The notes under the pieces were generated by a model. The model worked only from the letters and a program-made list of their open reading frames with translations, was not told the DNA's origin and searched no databases. Positions 35,791-47,087 of a DNA stretch of 64,000 nt are shown here, one piece after another. Both the position numbers and the translations under genes were made by a program. Every line of letters begins with the position of its first letter. Position 1 is the stretch's first letter. Origin of the DNA: Sphagnum compactum (lineage: Eukaryota > Bryophyta > Sphagnopsida > Sphagnales); contig OZ234498.1 in NCBI GenBank assembly GCA_965153455.1, positions 1,736,001 through 1,800,000 on the forward strand. Reading direction: 5' to 3'.

Positions 35791-36199
35791 TAATACGCTT
35801 GTATCTTGATGGTAACTTTTGGCAATCAAAAAATGTTTGGAATGCCCATGACAACTTGTGAAATTGACTATTCAATTTAAGTCAAAACTAATTTTGATCC
35901 AACGGTCGAATAAAGAGGATCAAATAAATTCAATGTACACATCACATATTACACACATTTTCCAATGCTAATTTAACAACCATAGGTTCTCATGATTCAT
36001 GAAACATTAATACAAAAGAAGATTGCAAAACTAATACAAAATCCACCTCAAAATGTCTTCCCTTGTCATATGAAGTTGTTAAATTATGAAAAATAATTTG
36101 AACATAATGCCCTTATGGTTTACAGATGCGAAAACACACACATTTGATAATTGAAGTGCTAAGCACATTTCATACCAAAAAAATCAGAAAGAGGCATGA
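35791..36199. other. no feature seen
   Basis: AT-rich sequence with stops in all frames. Confidence 0.5.
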
Positions 36200-36560
36200 T
36201 ACCAAACAAACTTGCAGTTGAAAATGGAGCTTTATTTAACTCTTGTGGAGCTTGGCTCACAAAAGTAACCAAACTGATTAATCTTTCATTCATCACCATC
36301 ATTCTCATCCTTGAATTGAAATTTGAAGAGTATAACTACCCCAATATAATAATCTGATGATCCTTTCTTTCAAACATACTTGGCATACAGCAAACCTATC
36401 ATGGTAAGATCATCAACATATAATGCAATGGGGATAAAAAAAAGTCACTCTAGTATTCACCTCCACCAAACACATGTGGGTGGATATATTTCCTAAAGCC
36501 CAACCAAAACCCGAACATTACACATGTCACATCTCTTTGACCATTTTCCCCCTCAATCTC
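36200..36560 (-). pseudogene. possible Ty1/copia reverse transcriptase scrap
   Basis: On the minus strand near 36440-36370 the translation contains IALYVDDLTMIG, matching the YVDD catalytic box of copia-type reverse transcriptases with its usual aliphatic lead-in and glycine after. Flanking sequence is full of stops and I could not extend the homology securely. A dead fragment at most. Confidence 0.4.
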
Positions 36561-37060
36561 TTGCAACAGGGGGGAGATATATGATCATACTTTCTTAACT
36601 GATTTCAAGTTTTCAGACATACGGATGAAAGAGGAATATTGAGCAAACAACATCCAACTGTATTCATCCAAACATTACCATTTAAATTAATGTGGGTGTG
36701 GCAAATGTCATCCAAAGACTACACTGTGTCAACGAGTTTGTGCTGACAGGTTGGATTCTTGTTTACGTGATGACATTCAGCTTGAATTGGGAACACCATT
36801 GCCACCTTGGAAAGCTTCCACCAACTACACATGTTATGTACTATGAAATGGTCAAGCCCTCCTGATCATGTTGGATAAGGCACCAGGGCGAGGCTGTTAG
36901 AGCGAGCTAGGCGATGCACCCAACATAATGGAAAAGGGCAAGGCCATTCCATGACAGTAGGGTCTTGGGTGGCAGGTTCAAGGATTCTAAAAAGAAATTC
37001 ATGCTCAACAGATATTTTGGTCATTGTTGCAAGTATATGATAATCACTGGAAGATCATGT
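36561..37060. other. unassigned sequence
   Basis: No supportable gene. A minus-strand frame near 37.0-36.85 kb is open for about 50 codons, with no family I know. Confidence 0.4.
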
Positions 37061-37139
37061 CATACATTGTTGTCAAGAAAATGACATAATCTGCCACCCC
37101 AGACCTTAACGTTACATGTGAGCCCAGGAATGACTCATA

Positions 37140-37690
37140 CCTGAATGAATGACAGCATTGTTGTGCACTCACTTCTTTCTGAATCTTATTCCTAAGTTTC
37201 TGTTGCATAAGAAGCACAAAACAGAAACTTTTAGCAGCAACCAATTGGACAGCCCTAAAGCACTGAATTCTACAAAATTGGTACTCACTGTTGCAGAAGA
37301 GAAGTAATTCTTCAAGTTCATGGCCTGCATCTGACCCAAATGCAGATAGATGGTCTTGAAACTTTTCCATCTAACAAATGTTCATAGAGAAACTTCCATG
37401 CCTACATACTTGTGGTATACACATGTAGCCTATTTCAAAGTCAGGTTTAGATAAACACATCAAGAACACCCAATGAAGTGACAATAACTGAGAGAGCACT
37501 TCCATAAGAGAGGGAGGTTCCTCATCCTCATCCTCATTTCTTGCCCTGACAAGAACCTGGAAGCCATGTTTTCAATATGGCTACTGATGGAGCACTACGG
37601 GCTGTTCAACAATGCTTCTCCTTTTACCTCTCCTTGCAGCATCTTTTGAAGTTTTATATTTCCATGTACCTGAGTGAAAGGTAGCTCTCT
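37140..37690 (-). other. exon-like blocks of an unidentified gene
   Basis: Reading down the minus strand, several short open blocks sit between consensus-like splice sites. One encodes VHGNIKLQKMLQGE (about 37672-37631), entered after TCACTCAG and left before GTAAAAGG. The next (about 37558-37470) starts VLVRARNEDEDEEPPSL after a CCAG. A third (about 37370-37283) starts MEKFQDHLSAFGSDAGHELE after TTGTTAG and leaves at GTGAGT. A fourth encodes KLRNKIQKEVSAQQ and leaves at GTATGAG. The phases of the first two join cleanly (both zero); the later joins are less sure. The residue mix looks like real protein, but I do not recognise the family. There is little room for a whole gene between the PSI stop and the copia scrap, so it may be a gene fragment. 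Confidence 0.35.
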
Positions 37691-37849
37691 ACTTGTCTCA
37701 CGCCTTCTGTGTATGCATCGAAGCATCACGAAATTTTGATTTACAAGCCATACATGGTCGGTGCAAAATCTAACTATGATAAGGATATATGAGACCTGAT
37801 CTAGATGCTGTAGGATTGCATTGCAAGGCTTTGCAGAAAGGTTTGACAA

Positions 37850-38294
37850 CTACATCTCAACTGTGAAATCAGACAAAGGTTGCAATCACCCAAGCCTCTA
37901 CATAGCAGGAAAGACCTGCCTCAAATTTTTCTGTCGCTTCAAAAACAGTAGCATTCTATGTCTTCTGCAAGGTCACATCAGATCACCGGATGTCAAATAT
38001 TACCAGTGAACCATACATCAACAAGATTGCACCGAAAACTTCCCAAAAATGCTTTGAAGGCACTGATAATTATGTCAGTCCCAGCAATGAAGGCAAATAT
38101 GACCAGACCTCACTAGCAAAGACCTCAATCACATGGGGTCCAAAACGTTCTGTGCTTCATAAGAGTACATTTATTAGAATCACAACTTAAAAAGAAGGTT
38201 CTAGCTTTAAATCAGTACAACTAGGTCCAAGGGATTCCACTAAAATACAAATCCACTCACCCCTTTCAGAGCCTCACCATTGATTAAAGATGGA
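37850..38294 (-). other. 3' flank of the PSI/DUF668 gene
   Basis: Presumed 3' UTR and terminator region, to the left of the stop codon because the gene is on the minus strand. No distinct signal was identified. The 60-66 codon plus-strand frames here look like chance. Confidence 0.45.
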
Positions 38295-40238
38295 CTAGAA
38301 CGGCCAACCAAGATACTCTTCTGAGTCTTCTTGCTGTTTGTGTAAGTCCTGCTCCATCATCGTGCTGTTTGACTTCATTTCTTGCTCAAGACCTGCAATA
38401 TAGTTTAACCCCACAAGCAGCTCTGTGATGGCTGACTCAGTCTTCACCACGTCTGCAAAATAAAGGGTTTGAAGGAGAAGTATGTTGGTTCGGGCAACCA
38501 CTTGTTGCTGTTCAAAGTTGTGCTCTGACTGCCATCTTATCATGTTGTGTGCCAATGGGGCCAGCCAGATCAAGAGTCTATCCAGTGTCTCCCTCCAATC
38601 TGCAGCAATTCTAGAGTCAAAAGTCTTGCTGTTATCACAGAGTCTTGAAGATGCTCGTAGCCTTGACCGTAGAGCCAGTCGCACACTTCTTGGCAGCATG
38701 CCGTAAAGATCATCACGTATTTCCTGATCAATGAGATGAGGATACCTTATCATTTTTTCAAGGATGATGACCACATTGGCATAATGCAACGCAAGCGCAG
38801 AACCTCCCAGTGTTGACCAGGGCACCATTCGATGCCTACATTTAGGGTCAAAAAGAAGTCTAACATTGCAGCCATTAAGAAGTACAGCTGAGTCACGCTG
38901 GGATTGCCCTGGTTGGATGCTATGGCTGTTTGCATTAGGCAGACCAGAAGTGAACAAATCAGTAGTTTCTGCCTGCACTAAATTTGCTGTAGGTGGCCTT
39001 TCAAAGAATTGCACAGTAGTATTTTCTGAGACTAAAGGACCTGCGGATGAGGGGGAACAGGATGCATTTTGAACACTGGGAGAGTAGCAAACAAAAGAAT
39101 GTCTTCGTTGGGTGAGATGTGGACCTGAAGAGAGGTTGGGAGAAGGAGATGGGCGATCTTCACAGTCCCCATGAGGGGCAGTAGTAGTCTGAGAGGTTAA
39201 GCTGGAACCCACAAGGCTTGGACCACCATCTTTGGCACAAGCACTAGACCCCGAAGGACTTATTGACTGAGAGACAGAATCTACCCTACATGAAGAATGA
39301 CGGACAAAAGCTTCAGATGTGCCCTTTCGGTGTGACAGTTGGGAGTTGAAGGATGCAGGCTGGGAGCTAGACATTAAAGAAGAGTTTGGCCTGAATGCAG
39401 GGAAGTTCTGAGAGGAGGTTGTGCCATTCTGCTGGTGAGGAAACACATGTGATAACCCCAGCATGGGGGAACCAAACACACTGACAATTCTTGCATGTAT
39501 GGTACAGACAGTTCGTGCCAACAGACTAACTATCTTATCATAAGTGCAATTCCACAAAGACAAGTCCCTTACATACTTGATCTCTTGTCTTTGCCACATT
39601 GCTTTCTGTTCCATAGCACTCAAAGTCTCACTGCTGTCAGTGGCAATCTCCTCCTCAGACTCTTCCTGCTGCAGTCTATGAACAGCCTGCTCCAAATTTG
39701 CAAGAGCCTCCAACTCTTGGTAAAGGTTTGCAGTAGATACAATGTACTGCTCCATCTTCTTCATCTTTTTATCCATTTCCTTGACTGGAAATCCCAGAGC
39801 TCGTGCATCGATACTCTGCTGAAGTATATCATTATAAACATGCTCAAACCCTTGCAATGTTGGCTCTTGGCATCTCTGGCCGAGGCGAGCAACTGCACTT
39901 GCTAAAACTGTCAAATCCTGCAACTTCTCCATACACGCTAGAGTCAAGAGAATAGATTCGTTATCAGACACTAGGTTCAACACGCCCTCTGCTTTAATGA
40001 CCTCGGTCCGCAGTCTGAGGATTTCGTGATCACTCAGCGATTGCCAGAGGGAAATGCTCTTGGACATCACATTCGCTACTTCAAACGCAAGAATCCCTAT
40101 CTTAGCTTTCTCCGCTTTGTTATATGTCAATCCCTTCTTCTTGGTTTCAGCCGCGAACCTCCCTGCTGCAGCCTTGATGGTGCTCACTTGGCTCCCCATA
40201 GCCCTTACACGCAAACTAGCTATGATGATCTGTGCCAC
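38295..40238 (-). CDS. PSI-family protein (DUF3475 + DUF668), single exon
   Basis: Complete 647-residue intronless protein of the plant PSK SIMULATOR family, which family studies link to peptide-hormone-dependent growth; its biochemical activity is unknown. DUF3475 covers about 46-103 (KIGILAFEVANVMSKS, then LWQSLSD), followed by the conserved QEPTLQGFEHVYND stretch and helical region to about 260 (SLWNCTYDKIVSLLARTV). A serine-rich, probably disordered linker covers about 265-460. DUF668 covers about 478-570 (GGSALALHYANVVIILEKM, then DDLYGMLPRSVRLALR). Methionine 14 starts MGSQVS, a good N-myristoylation signal. Arabidopsis relatives also carry MGNQVS after a short lead-in, so either M1 (40238) or M14 (40199) may be the working start. 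C/T-rich sequence upstream (as G/A on the sense strand) fits a plant 5' leader. No frameshift or internal stop. Confidence 0.95.
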   Translation of the reverse strand: MAQIIIASLRVRAMGSQVSTIKAAAGRFAAETKKKGLTYNKAEKAKIGILAFEVANVMSKSISLWQSLSDHEILRLRTEVIKAEGVLNLVSDNESILLTLACMEKLQDLTVLASAVARLGQRCQEPTLQGFEHVYNDILQQSIDARALGFPVKEMDKKMKKMEQYIVSTANLYQELEALANLEQAVHRLQQEESEEEIATDSSETLSAMEQKAMWQRQEIKYVRDLSLWNCTYDKIVSLLARTVCTIHARIVSVFGSPMLGLSHVFPHQQNGTTSSQNFPAFRPNSSLMSSSQPASFNSQLSHRKGTSEAFVRHSSCRVDSVSQSISPSGSSACAKDGGPSLVGSSLTSQTTTAPHGDCEDRPSPSPNLSSGPHLTQRRHSFVCYSPSVQNASCSPSSAGPLVSENTTVQFFERPPTANLVQAETTDLFTSGLPNANSHSIQPGQSQRDSAVLLNGCNVRLLFDPKCRHRMVPWSTLGGSALALHYANVVIILEKMIRYPHLIDQEIRDDLYGMLPRSVRLALRSRLRASSRLCDNSKTFDSRIAADWRETLDRLLIWLAPLAHNMIRWQSEHNFEQQQVVARTNILLLQTLYFADVVKTESAITELLVGLNYIAGLEQEMKSNSTMMEQDLHKQQEDSEEYLGWPF

Positions 40239-41000
40239 AGTCTAACCTCCGTCATCTGCACCGACTGATCTGGTGGCTCCCGTCCCTCACCCTCCTAGAA
40301 GCCTGCTAGACACACCTCCACACCAAAGCTCCGAAACTATGCCCTAAACATTTTTGATAACCCTGGAGCTCGACAGTGTTGTTCATCATATCGCCTAGCA
40401 ACCCCTTCCCTCCATCTCGTGCTCCTTGGCTCCCTTCCGTCCGTCCTTCCTTCCTCCTTCCTTCCTCTCACATGGCTCTTCTCAATCGCCTTCTATGGGT
40501 TTGCTATCCACACCACTTCATTCCTTCACACTTAAGGACATGAAACGCAACTTCCCAAGCTCCGATCCCCGTTTCCCTCATCATCTTGTTCTCATACTGG
40601 ATTCCTCCATCTCTTAGGACAGAAAAGCATGAACTCTCAACCCCAGCTGCTGCTCCTGCATGTTTAGACTGCCATCATCAAGAGCGATCTGCCTCCAACT
40701 TCACCCACCTATGTATGATCCTCCTCCTGTCCAACTACTGTGCATCCCATGACACCATGAGCTCCAAACAGACATCTTTTGTAAGTAGTAGTTCGATCGC
40801 ACGTGAATCCAAAAGGCAGGGCAGGCAGCCAAAGCCCATGTGTTTGCGTTGTCTTCTCTTCTCCCTTGGTCTCTCTCTTCTCGACTCTCGCGCTTCTCTG
40901 CCTTCGTGCGCGCTTCGCTCTTCTCTCCTCTCTCCTGCCCATTGTTCATCCCGTCTGCCCTCACTGCTTTTTGAGGAATTTTTTAATGTAGCCTAAAATG
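40239..41000 (-). promoter_or_regulatory. upstream region of the PSI/DUF668 gene, pyrimidine-rich
   Basis: The stretch is rich in C and T on the plus strand (CCTTCC runs at 40430-40470, TCTCTTCTCC runs at 40850-40960), hence GA-rich on the sense strand of the gene, as often seen in plant leaders and promoters. Overlapping 60-136 codon frames on both strands come from this composition. The transcription start cannot be fixed. Confidence 0.4.
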
Positions 41001-41400
41001 GCGATCATACATAGGAAGCAGGGTTTTTTTTTCCCCAATTTTGTGGTTTCGAAAGTTTGTCAAAATTTTTGGCCATTTCTTTTGTCTCCACAGTGCTAAA
41101 ATTCGCCTTAAAAAAAACCCTGTTAGGAAGATGTCGAAAATAAGGTGATCAGCCCTAGGAAGGTTTAGCCAAATCTGGCTGTAAAATTTTAACCAGATAT
41201 GAAATAACTTTTTAAGAAAATAAACCTTCTTTATTTATGATTACACACTGAAAATCATATATATATATATATGTACATATATATATACTGGCAATTTATT
41301 TTATTTTTTTCTCACTTCTGAAAATCATATATATATATATAAATCTGGCAACGTTTTTTTTTTTCCCCTCACTTCTGGCGATTGAAACCCTTTGAAGTCA
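40965..41400. repeat. dispersed repeat with (AT)n expansions, copy 1
   Basis: Shares landmarks in the same order with 54654-54960: TTTTGAGGAATTTTT, GATCAT.CATAGGAAG, TAGCCAAATCTGGCT and TACACACTGAAAA. Here the last part is duplicated, with two runs of (AT) after GAAAATCAT at about 41250-41290 and 41320-41340. Confidence 0.65.
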
Positions 41401-41860
41401 CTTCATCTATTTCTTTCTTAATTCGGCTTTTAGGCGAAATTTCGCCAGTTAAAAAAAGGGGCTGTCTGCTGTCTGCCCGCAGACCTTTAACCTACCATGC
41501 AACGCAATGCAGTTTGTTGTTTTTTAATATATGATGGATGAATGCTGGAAGCACTAACAGATGAATGAGGGATGGATGCACAGACAAATTTTTGGCGTTT
41601 TTATTTATAAACAGTTAGCTAGCTGCTACCTACTCCCTACCTACATTAAGAAGTTTTATAAATTTTCCTCTGTAATTTTAGTGGCCTTATTATTATCATA
41701 TCTGAAGTACACCTGCCTATCTTTATTGGAACAATTGAAATATCTTCATCAGTTTGGTCCCGTATTTTGAGGAATGTTGACGAGGTGCTATTGTGAAATT
41801 TTAACTTTTAAATCACTTGGAACTTCTTGGATTATTTCTTAATTTAACTTTTTCTAGTGT
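41401..41860. other. no feature seen
   Basis: Low-GC sequence with short chance frames only. Confidence 0.5.
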
Positions 41861-41865
41861 GAAAT

Positions 41866-42320
41866 GAAGTCCAAACTTTGAACTTGCCACAAGGGCTTGC
41901 GGGGAAGATCAAGAGCGAGTGTGTGTCTGTGTGTGTGATGGGCCGCTTGCTCAAAGTTCCCCAAGTTCCTATGCGTTCCCCAAACCTTTTGTGAACAGTA
42001 TTACATTTATCCCATATCCTTTGCCCAGAATTATGAAGTCTGAACTTTGAACTTGTCACAAGGGCTTTGGGGAAGAGCAATTGGGTGTGTGAGTGACGGG
42101 TTGCTTGCTCAAAGTTCCCCCAAGTTCCTATGTAAACTGCAGGTTCCGTTGTGTTTGCTTGCACAAATGGTAATATAGAGATGCACTCAATTCAGAGAGG
42201 TCTAGACAATAGGGGATATGTGAGCATACAAAGCTAAGGTGAGATCAAATCATTGCATTCCCCCAAGCTTTTCTCAACAGCATCACATTTATCCCATATC
42301 CTTTGCCCCAGACTTCTACC
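41866..42320. repeat. 169-bp direct repeat with a third partial unit
   Basis: GAAGTC.(A)AACTTTGAACTTG starts at 41866 and 42035. Both units carry GCTTGCTCAAAGTTCCCC and CAAGTTCCTATG near the same offset. A third partial unit (ACATTTATCCCATATCCTTTGCCC) at about 42285 matches 41999. A short GTGTGT run in unit 1 is reduced in unit 2. Confidence 0.8.
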
Positions 42321-44426
42321 CTTGTAGCCTATATAAGTAGACCAAAGGGACAAATCGCATTTTGTTTTATTTTGGTGGAGTGCATAATGTGAGTGGTTTT
42401 TTGGGGTGATGGATCATGGGTCAATGATAAAAAAGAAAGAGCACATCAAATAAAGAAAAAAAACCACATACAGTGCACACACACTTTGGAGGCAACTACA
42501 CAACAAATAAGTGATACAAAAATTAAGTACTTACTTGGGAATGAGATGGACATGTGTCTTTGTATCTATTTCTAATTTCCAAATCTTGTCTAGGCTGAAA
42601 GCTAAACTTGACCAAGCATTATTGGGTGGGTGGATTTTTGTACTGTAGTTAAAGGGGTGCACCAAATTTTTCCTCCACAAAACCACAGGCAGTTTGAAGA
42701 ACACAATGCCAGCTTCTACAAACATTTCATTTTTCAAAACACTTGCTTTCATTTTTCCAATGATACCTGGTAGATGTCACAGGAAAAATAAATAAATAAA
42801 TAAAATCTGCCCCTTGTTTTAATGGAATCAATGCCACACTCAACTTCACCTTGCATGAGCCTGTTAGTATTGCATTAAAGCCCATAGCCTCAAGTTTTCC
42901 CCTACAAAAAAAAATGTATTATTTGGCTCCCAAGGTCATGGAACATATGAGCATTCAACTTAATAAGAGGCTTCAATGTGTTCACCAAAAAATAAAGTAA
43001 TAAGGAAATCCAGGTATTGGAGTATGGAGTTATTGAAATGGGTACTCAACTGATTACCCTAGGGGATGGGTCCTTCAGTTTGACCAAAGCTTGTAGTTCA
43101 TTCAATTCAATCATTCATTGCAATTCAGCTCATTCAATTGATTCATGGAATGGCAATGATATGAATGTGGTGGAAAAGAGAAAGGGCAAAACAAAAAATC
43201 CCCCATCATGACGTTAGGGAAAATATTTGACTCTGCAATGATGAAAACATGTGTGAAAAATTGAAAGACATCCAATAAATGAGTTGTAAGAAAAAGTAAA
43301 AAAAAAAAGGGACTATTATCTTAAAGTTGTGATGATGATCAAGATGCAAAGATTTATGGTTTCCCTTCCTTTTTCCCTTTTTTCTCGCATTTTTAAAGTA
43401 ATTGAATCAATTTTGAAATTATCATATTCTTATGGTTCCCAAACTTTTTGTGATAATTGTTGGGATCATTCCAAAATGGGAATGAATATATATCTATATA
43501 TATATTCTCCAAATTTCCTTTTTCTCCACATGATGGGACCGGAAATGTTCACAGTTTCACTACAAACCAACCTAAGTTACCTAATAGCCCAAATCTTTTG
43601 AGCTACAAGTGATTAAATGTACATTAGAAAATTACCATTTGCACCACAATTGCCAATTCACAATTGCCAATTCTCGTGGCCGTATAGTAGTTCTTATGTG
43701 GATCACGAAACATGTAGTTGCCATTGTTAACTTTTAAGTTATTACCCAAAAGCAATGATGTCATTAATTTAGAAATTATCATTTATGTCAAAAATTGAGT
43801 TCCAATTAGCATTACAGTAATATATACTCGGGTGTAATATTTGGATTAGTAAACAGCATCAAATGAAAACCTTTTGATTTGATGGCCATAGTCCATACAA
43901 CATTATTTCATGAGGTCTTTGGTGTTTTTTGTTTGGTTGATTCATTGCAACACTTTAATTTTGATTGCTGTATGTATGACAATAATAAAACATATACAAC
44001 TTCTACCCTAATGATAAATGTAGCTTAGCATCAAGCCAATTGCCAAAGTGGTTGATATTTTGGTCAATTTGGAAATTATTTGAAATAGTCACTTCAATAC
44101 CAAGGTATGTTATACATATCTTACTAAAATTACCCAAGGGTCACTAAGTCAATTTAGTCAACAAAAATGACGCGGGTGAACCTTCGGGCAATGGGGAAGG
44201 TTGGGCATCCACAGTACCTTTTACATTGGTTTAAAACTGATTGGGCCAAGAACAATAGCCCTATGAAATGCACTATAATGCAAAGAGCCATTTGGTCACC
44301 TTTAATTGGCAAACCAAATGCTAGCTTTGAAGAAAAGAGAATTCAATAGTATTTTGGTTCATATTTTACATTCATATAGTGAATTAATTTGCGTTATACC
44401 TCAAGCACAACTGGTATTGAATCTGG
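42321..44426. other. intergenic DNA, no gene seen
   Basis: AT-rich with frames of up to 90 codons that lack any family features. Short A-rich runs and one (AT)n run near 43490. No repeat boundary found. Confidence 0.5.
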
Positions 44427-44684
44427 ATACCATAGCCTAGGTTCAGTTTCCACATTGACAAAATGAGTATTTTTTTTAAAAAAAATTAATTCGTTTTAAA
44501 ATTTTGAAATTATTGAATTTTCCATGATCTATTGTAATATTGTCATATGAGTAGTGAAATTATTCAGATTGTAACCTATGATAATTACGATGATTTTCAA
44601 CATGGCAACTTCATATTTTCACAAAAATTCATTTCATTATTTTGAGGATTATTTAATGACAAAACTGACCTTATGGTAAGGTAT
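44427..44684 (+). mobile_element. MITE family 2, copy 1
   Basis: About 258 bp with imperfect terminal inverted repeats (ATACC...AGGTTCAGTTT on the left; complement of AAACTGACC...GGTAT on the right). The interior matches the copies at 54291-54559 and 62847-63097, with landmarks GTAGTGAAATTATTCAGA, GATGATTTTCA and TTCATATTTTCACAAA. Non-coding. Confidence 0.8.
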
Positions 44685-46299
44685 ATGCATTCTTTTTCAT
44701 TTCTATCAATGCAATTCAACTTATGACAATTTGGGCTTTTCAAATAACTTACAGTAAAAATTTTATCCTAAGTTTCTTAGGAGTCAACTTAAGGTACCTA
44801 TACAAAATTTACATCAGGATATGTATGTGTGTGTGAGTGGGGGAGATGGGTGTCGTTAGATGTAAATCTAGTCGAAAGGAATGGAATGAATATGTTGTAT
44901 TTCCATATTTTTGAGCAATGGATTGGAATTAGCTTTTGGAATGAGCACAAATTTGCAAATATGTTTAGGGAAATGTGTTATAAATGGGTCTTTGTCATGG
45001 AGGGGGAAGAAAAGCATTGTAATTTGTAACCTATTTTTCTTTGTGGGGGAATCATATTTATTTTGAAATCTTTAATCTAGAAAAAGCTGTTAGGTTGGGT
45101 GTTAGACTAATATATCATACAAAGCATGGACCTAGTGTAATTAGACAGAAATCAAAAATGCATTGAGGGTTACTAGCGTGTAACTAAAATAACTAAACAA
45201 AAATGTAATCCATGCGGTGTTTACTTACTAGTTATTTTAAGTATTTATTTTCCACCCTTGCAAATTTATTGTGAAACTATATACTTTATTTCAAAACTTC
45301 TTAGCTAGTTTGTTGTTCCACAAACAACTTTTTTGTGATCCCCAAGAAAACTGCAGAATACAAAATGAATTTCATTTATGTAATTCATAAATGAAAATGA
45401 ATATAATATATTCATTTATATGGAATGAATATAAATTTCCATATATTCCAAAATGACATATGGAAGCTAGACCATGTAAACTCTAAAAAATTACAATAAT
45501 CTAATCACACGAGACATGTTGGATGGTTATAGCCAATGTTATACAGGGTCAGTTAAATGATCCATATAATTAACAAAATTAGGTACTTGCATTTATACAT
45601 AACTTAACAGCTTTTCTCTTTCTGATTACCTCACCCTTTACCAAGCCTGAGGAATATAAACATATCATGGATTATTTATAGTATGTTCACACCTACTGTT
45701 AGTAACCCTGGAACTAATGCAAGTTTGACACTAGGTGTAGACATGTTAGACTCTAGGTTGTGTTATGTTAACGTGTTGATATTAATGTTAGGGTTTTAAA
45801 TTTAAAAATAATCTAAACCTTAATGTAAACTAATGTTAAAGATTGAAAATGTTAAATTGATTAGCATTAGGTTAGGTGTGAACATACCTTTAAAACCTCA
45901 AGTTATTAGTTATTGATCTGTTTTGGTGTAATGCTTTGATAATTCATAAACTCCTTAAGAAACTGTATATTTTACATTTGTTGATTAGTGTAATTGGATG
46001 AAAATCTCTTCCAAGTTCCTATTGCTGGATAACATCTAATTCATAATTTATACATCTTTGGTGATGCAAAATAAATTATATGTGTATGCAGTTAAAATGC
46101 ACTCGGAGAATACAATAAAAATACAAAGATTATGTTTTCAAATTTCACTTTTCTTTTGCTTTATTTTTCAGCACACAAAGGTTTAGAGTTTAGACTTTCC
46201 CATATAGCCAATTTTTAAAGTATCTTTCTAACTTTTGCAGTTGCTCAAGATCACTGGAACCCGAACACATTACCATTTGGTAACAAACCTTAATCAAGG
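44685..46299. other. intergenic DNA, no gene seen
   Basis: AT-rich sequence with frames of at most 66 codons and no family features. Confidence 0.5.
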
Positions 46300-46308
46300 C
46301 ACAATTGG

Positions 46309-46688
46309 GGCCACAGTGAACCAGCACCCACCAGCGCACCATCCCCTGATGCCCATTATGACTTAGTTATGGATGAACCTCAACTGAGTTAATAATTGGT
46401 TTCACCTTGGTAACCAATTATATAGGAAATAGGTCTCATATATAGGTAGATAGGTAGGAAAATAGGTAATTAGTAGGTAATTAGATATTTTATACATAGG
46501 TAAAGGCTGTGTTTACTACTTACCTACGAACAACCCACAAGCAGGTTGCTAGGAGGTAGGTAGAGAAAAAAAAGCAAGTGACCTAACCACCATAGTTAGC
46601 TAGGGAACTGGAACCCAACAGAAAACTGTTTCCTGACCACTTACCATTCATCCTTCATGGTGTGCTGGTGGGTGCTGGTTCTGTGGCC
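46309..46688 (+). mobile_element. MULE-like MITE, copy 1, with perfect 9-bp target duplication
   Basis: The 380-bp element begins GGCCACAGTGAACCAGC and ends with the near-complement GCTGGTTCTGTGGCC, giving terminal inverted repeats of about 38 bp. It is flanked on both sides by CACAATTGG (46300-46308 and 46689-46697). A 9-bp duplication is characteristic of Mutator-like elements. The interior is non-coding and rich in GGTAGGTA/TACCTACC words. An inverted copy lies at 62144-62532. Confidence 0.9.
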
Positions 46689-47019
46689 CACAATTGGAAC
46701 AAATTTTTGTGTATAGAGTTGAGAATATTGTGTTCTAACAAGCAAGAGTGACCCTCTTCTGCCCCCTCTCAATGGCCCATCTGGCCTTCACCTGTGAAAG
46801 ACTGATCCAGAAACTACCCTTCACATTGAAAGATCTACAAAGGAAGTGCCCTTCATGAAAACAAAGACACAGAAATTACCATGGAAGATTGACCAAGGAA
46901 GTGCCCTTCATGAAAAAAAGAAAAAGAAAGACCTTATAATGGAAAATATATTGAAGGCTCATCAAAAGTTACATATGTTTTATACCCCTTCTGCTTAAAT
47001 CTATCTATGAAGGAAGGGA

Positions 47020-47050
47020 GTTTGTTTTGTTTTGTTTTGTTTTGTTTTGT
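47020..47050. repeat. (TTTTG)n microsatellite
   Basis: About six TTTTG units in a row. It explains the lysine/asparagine-rich minus-strand frame there. Confidence 0.9.
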
Positions 47051-47087
47051 AGTTATGAGATCCACCAACTCAGGATGCTTTAGATCG

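Noticed and set aside
38482-39905. Plus-strand frames inside the PSI gene
   Set aside because: Antisense shadows of a well-supported 647-residue coding frame.
40426-40996. Plus-strand frames of 63-136 codons upstream of the PSI gene
   Set aside because: They result from pyrimidine-rich sequence (serine/leucine/proline-rich products) and overlap frames on the other strand.
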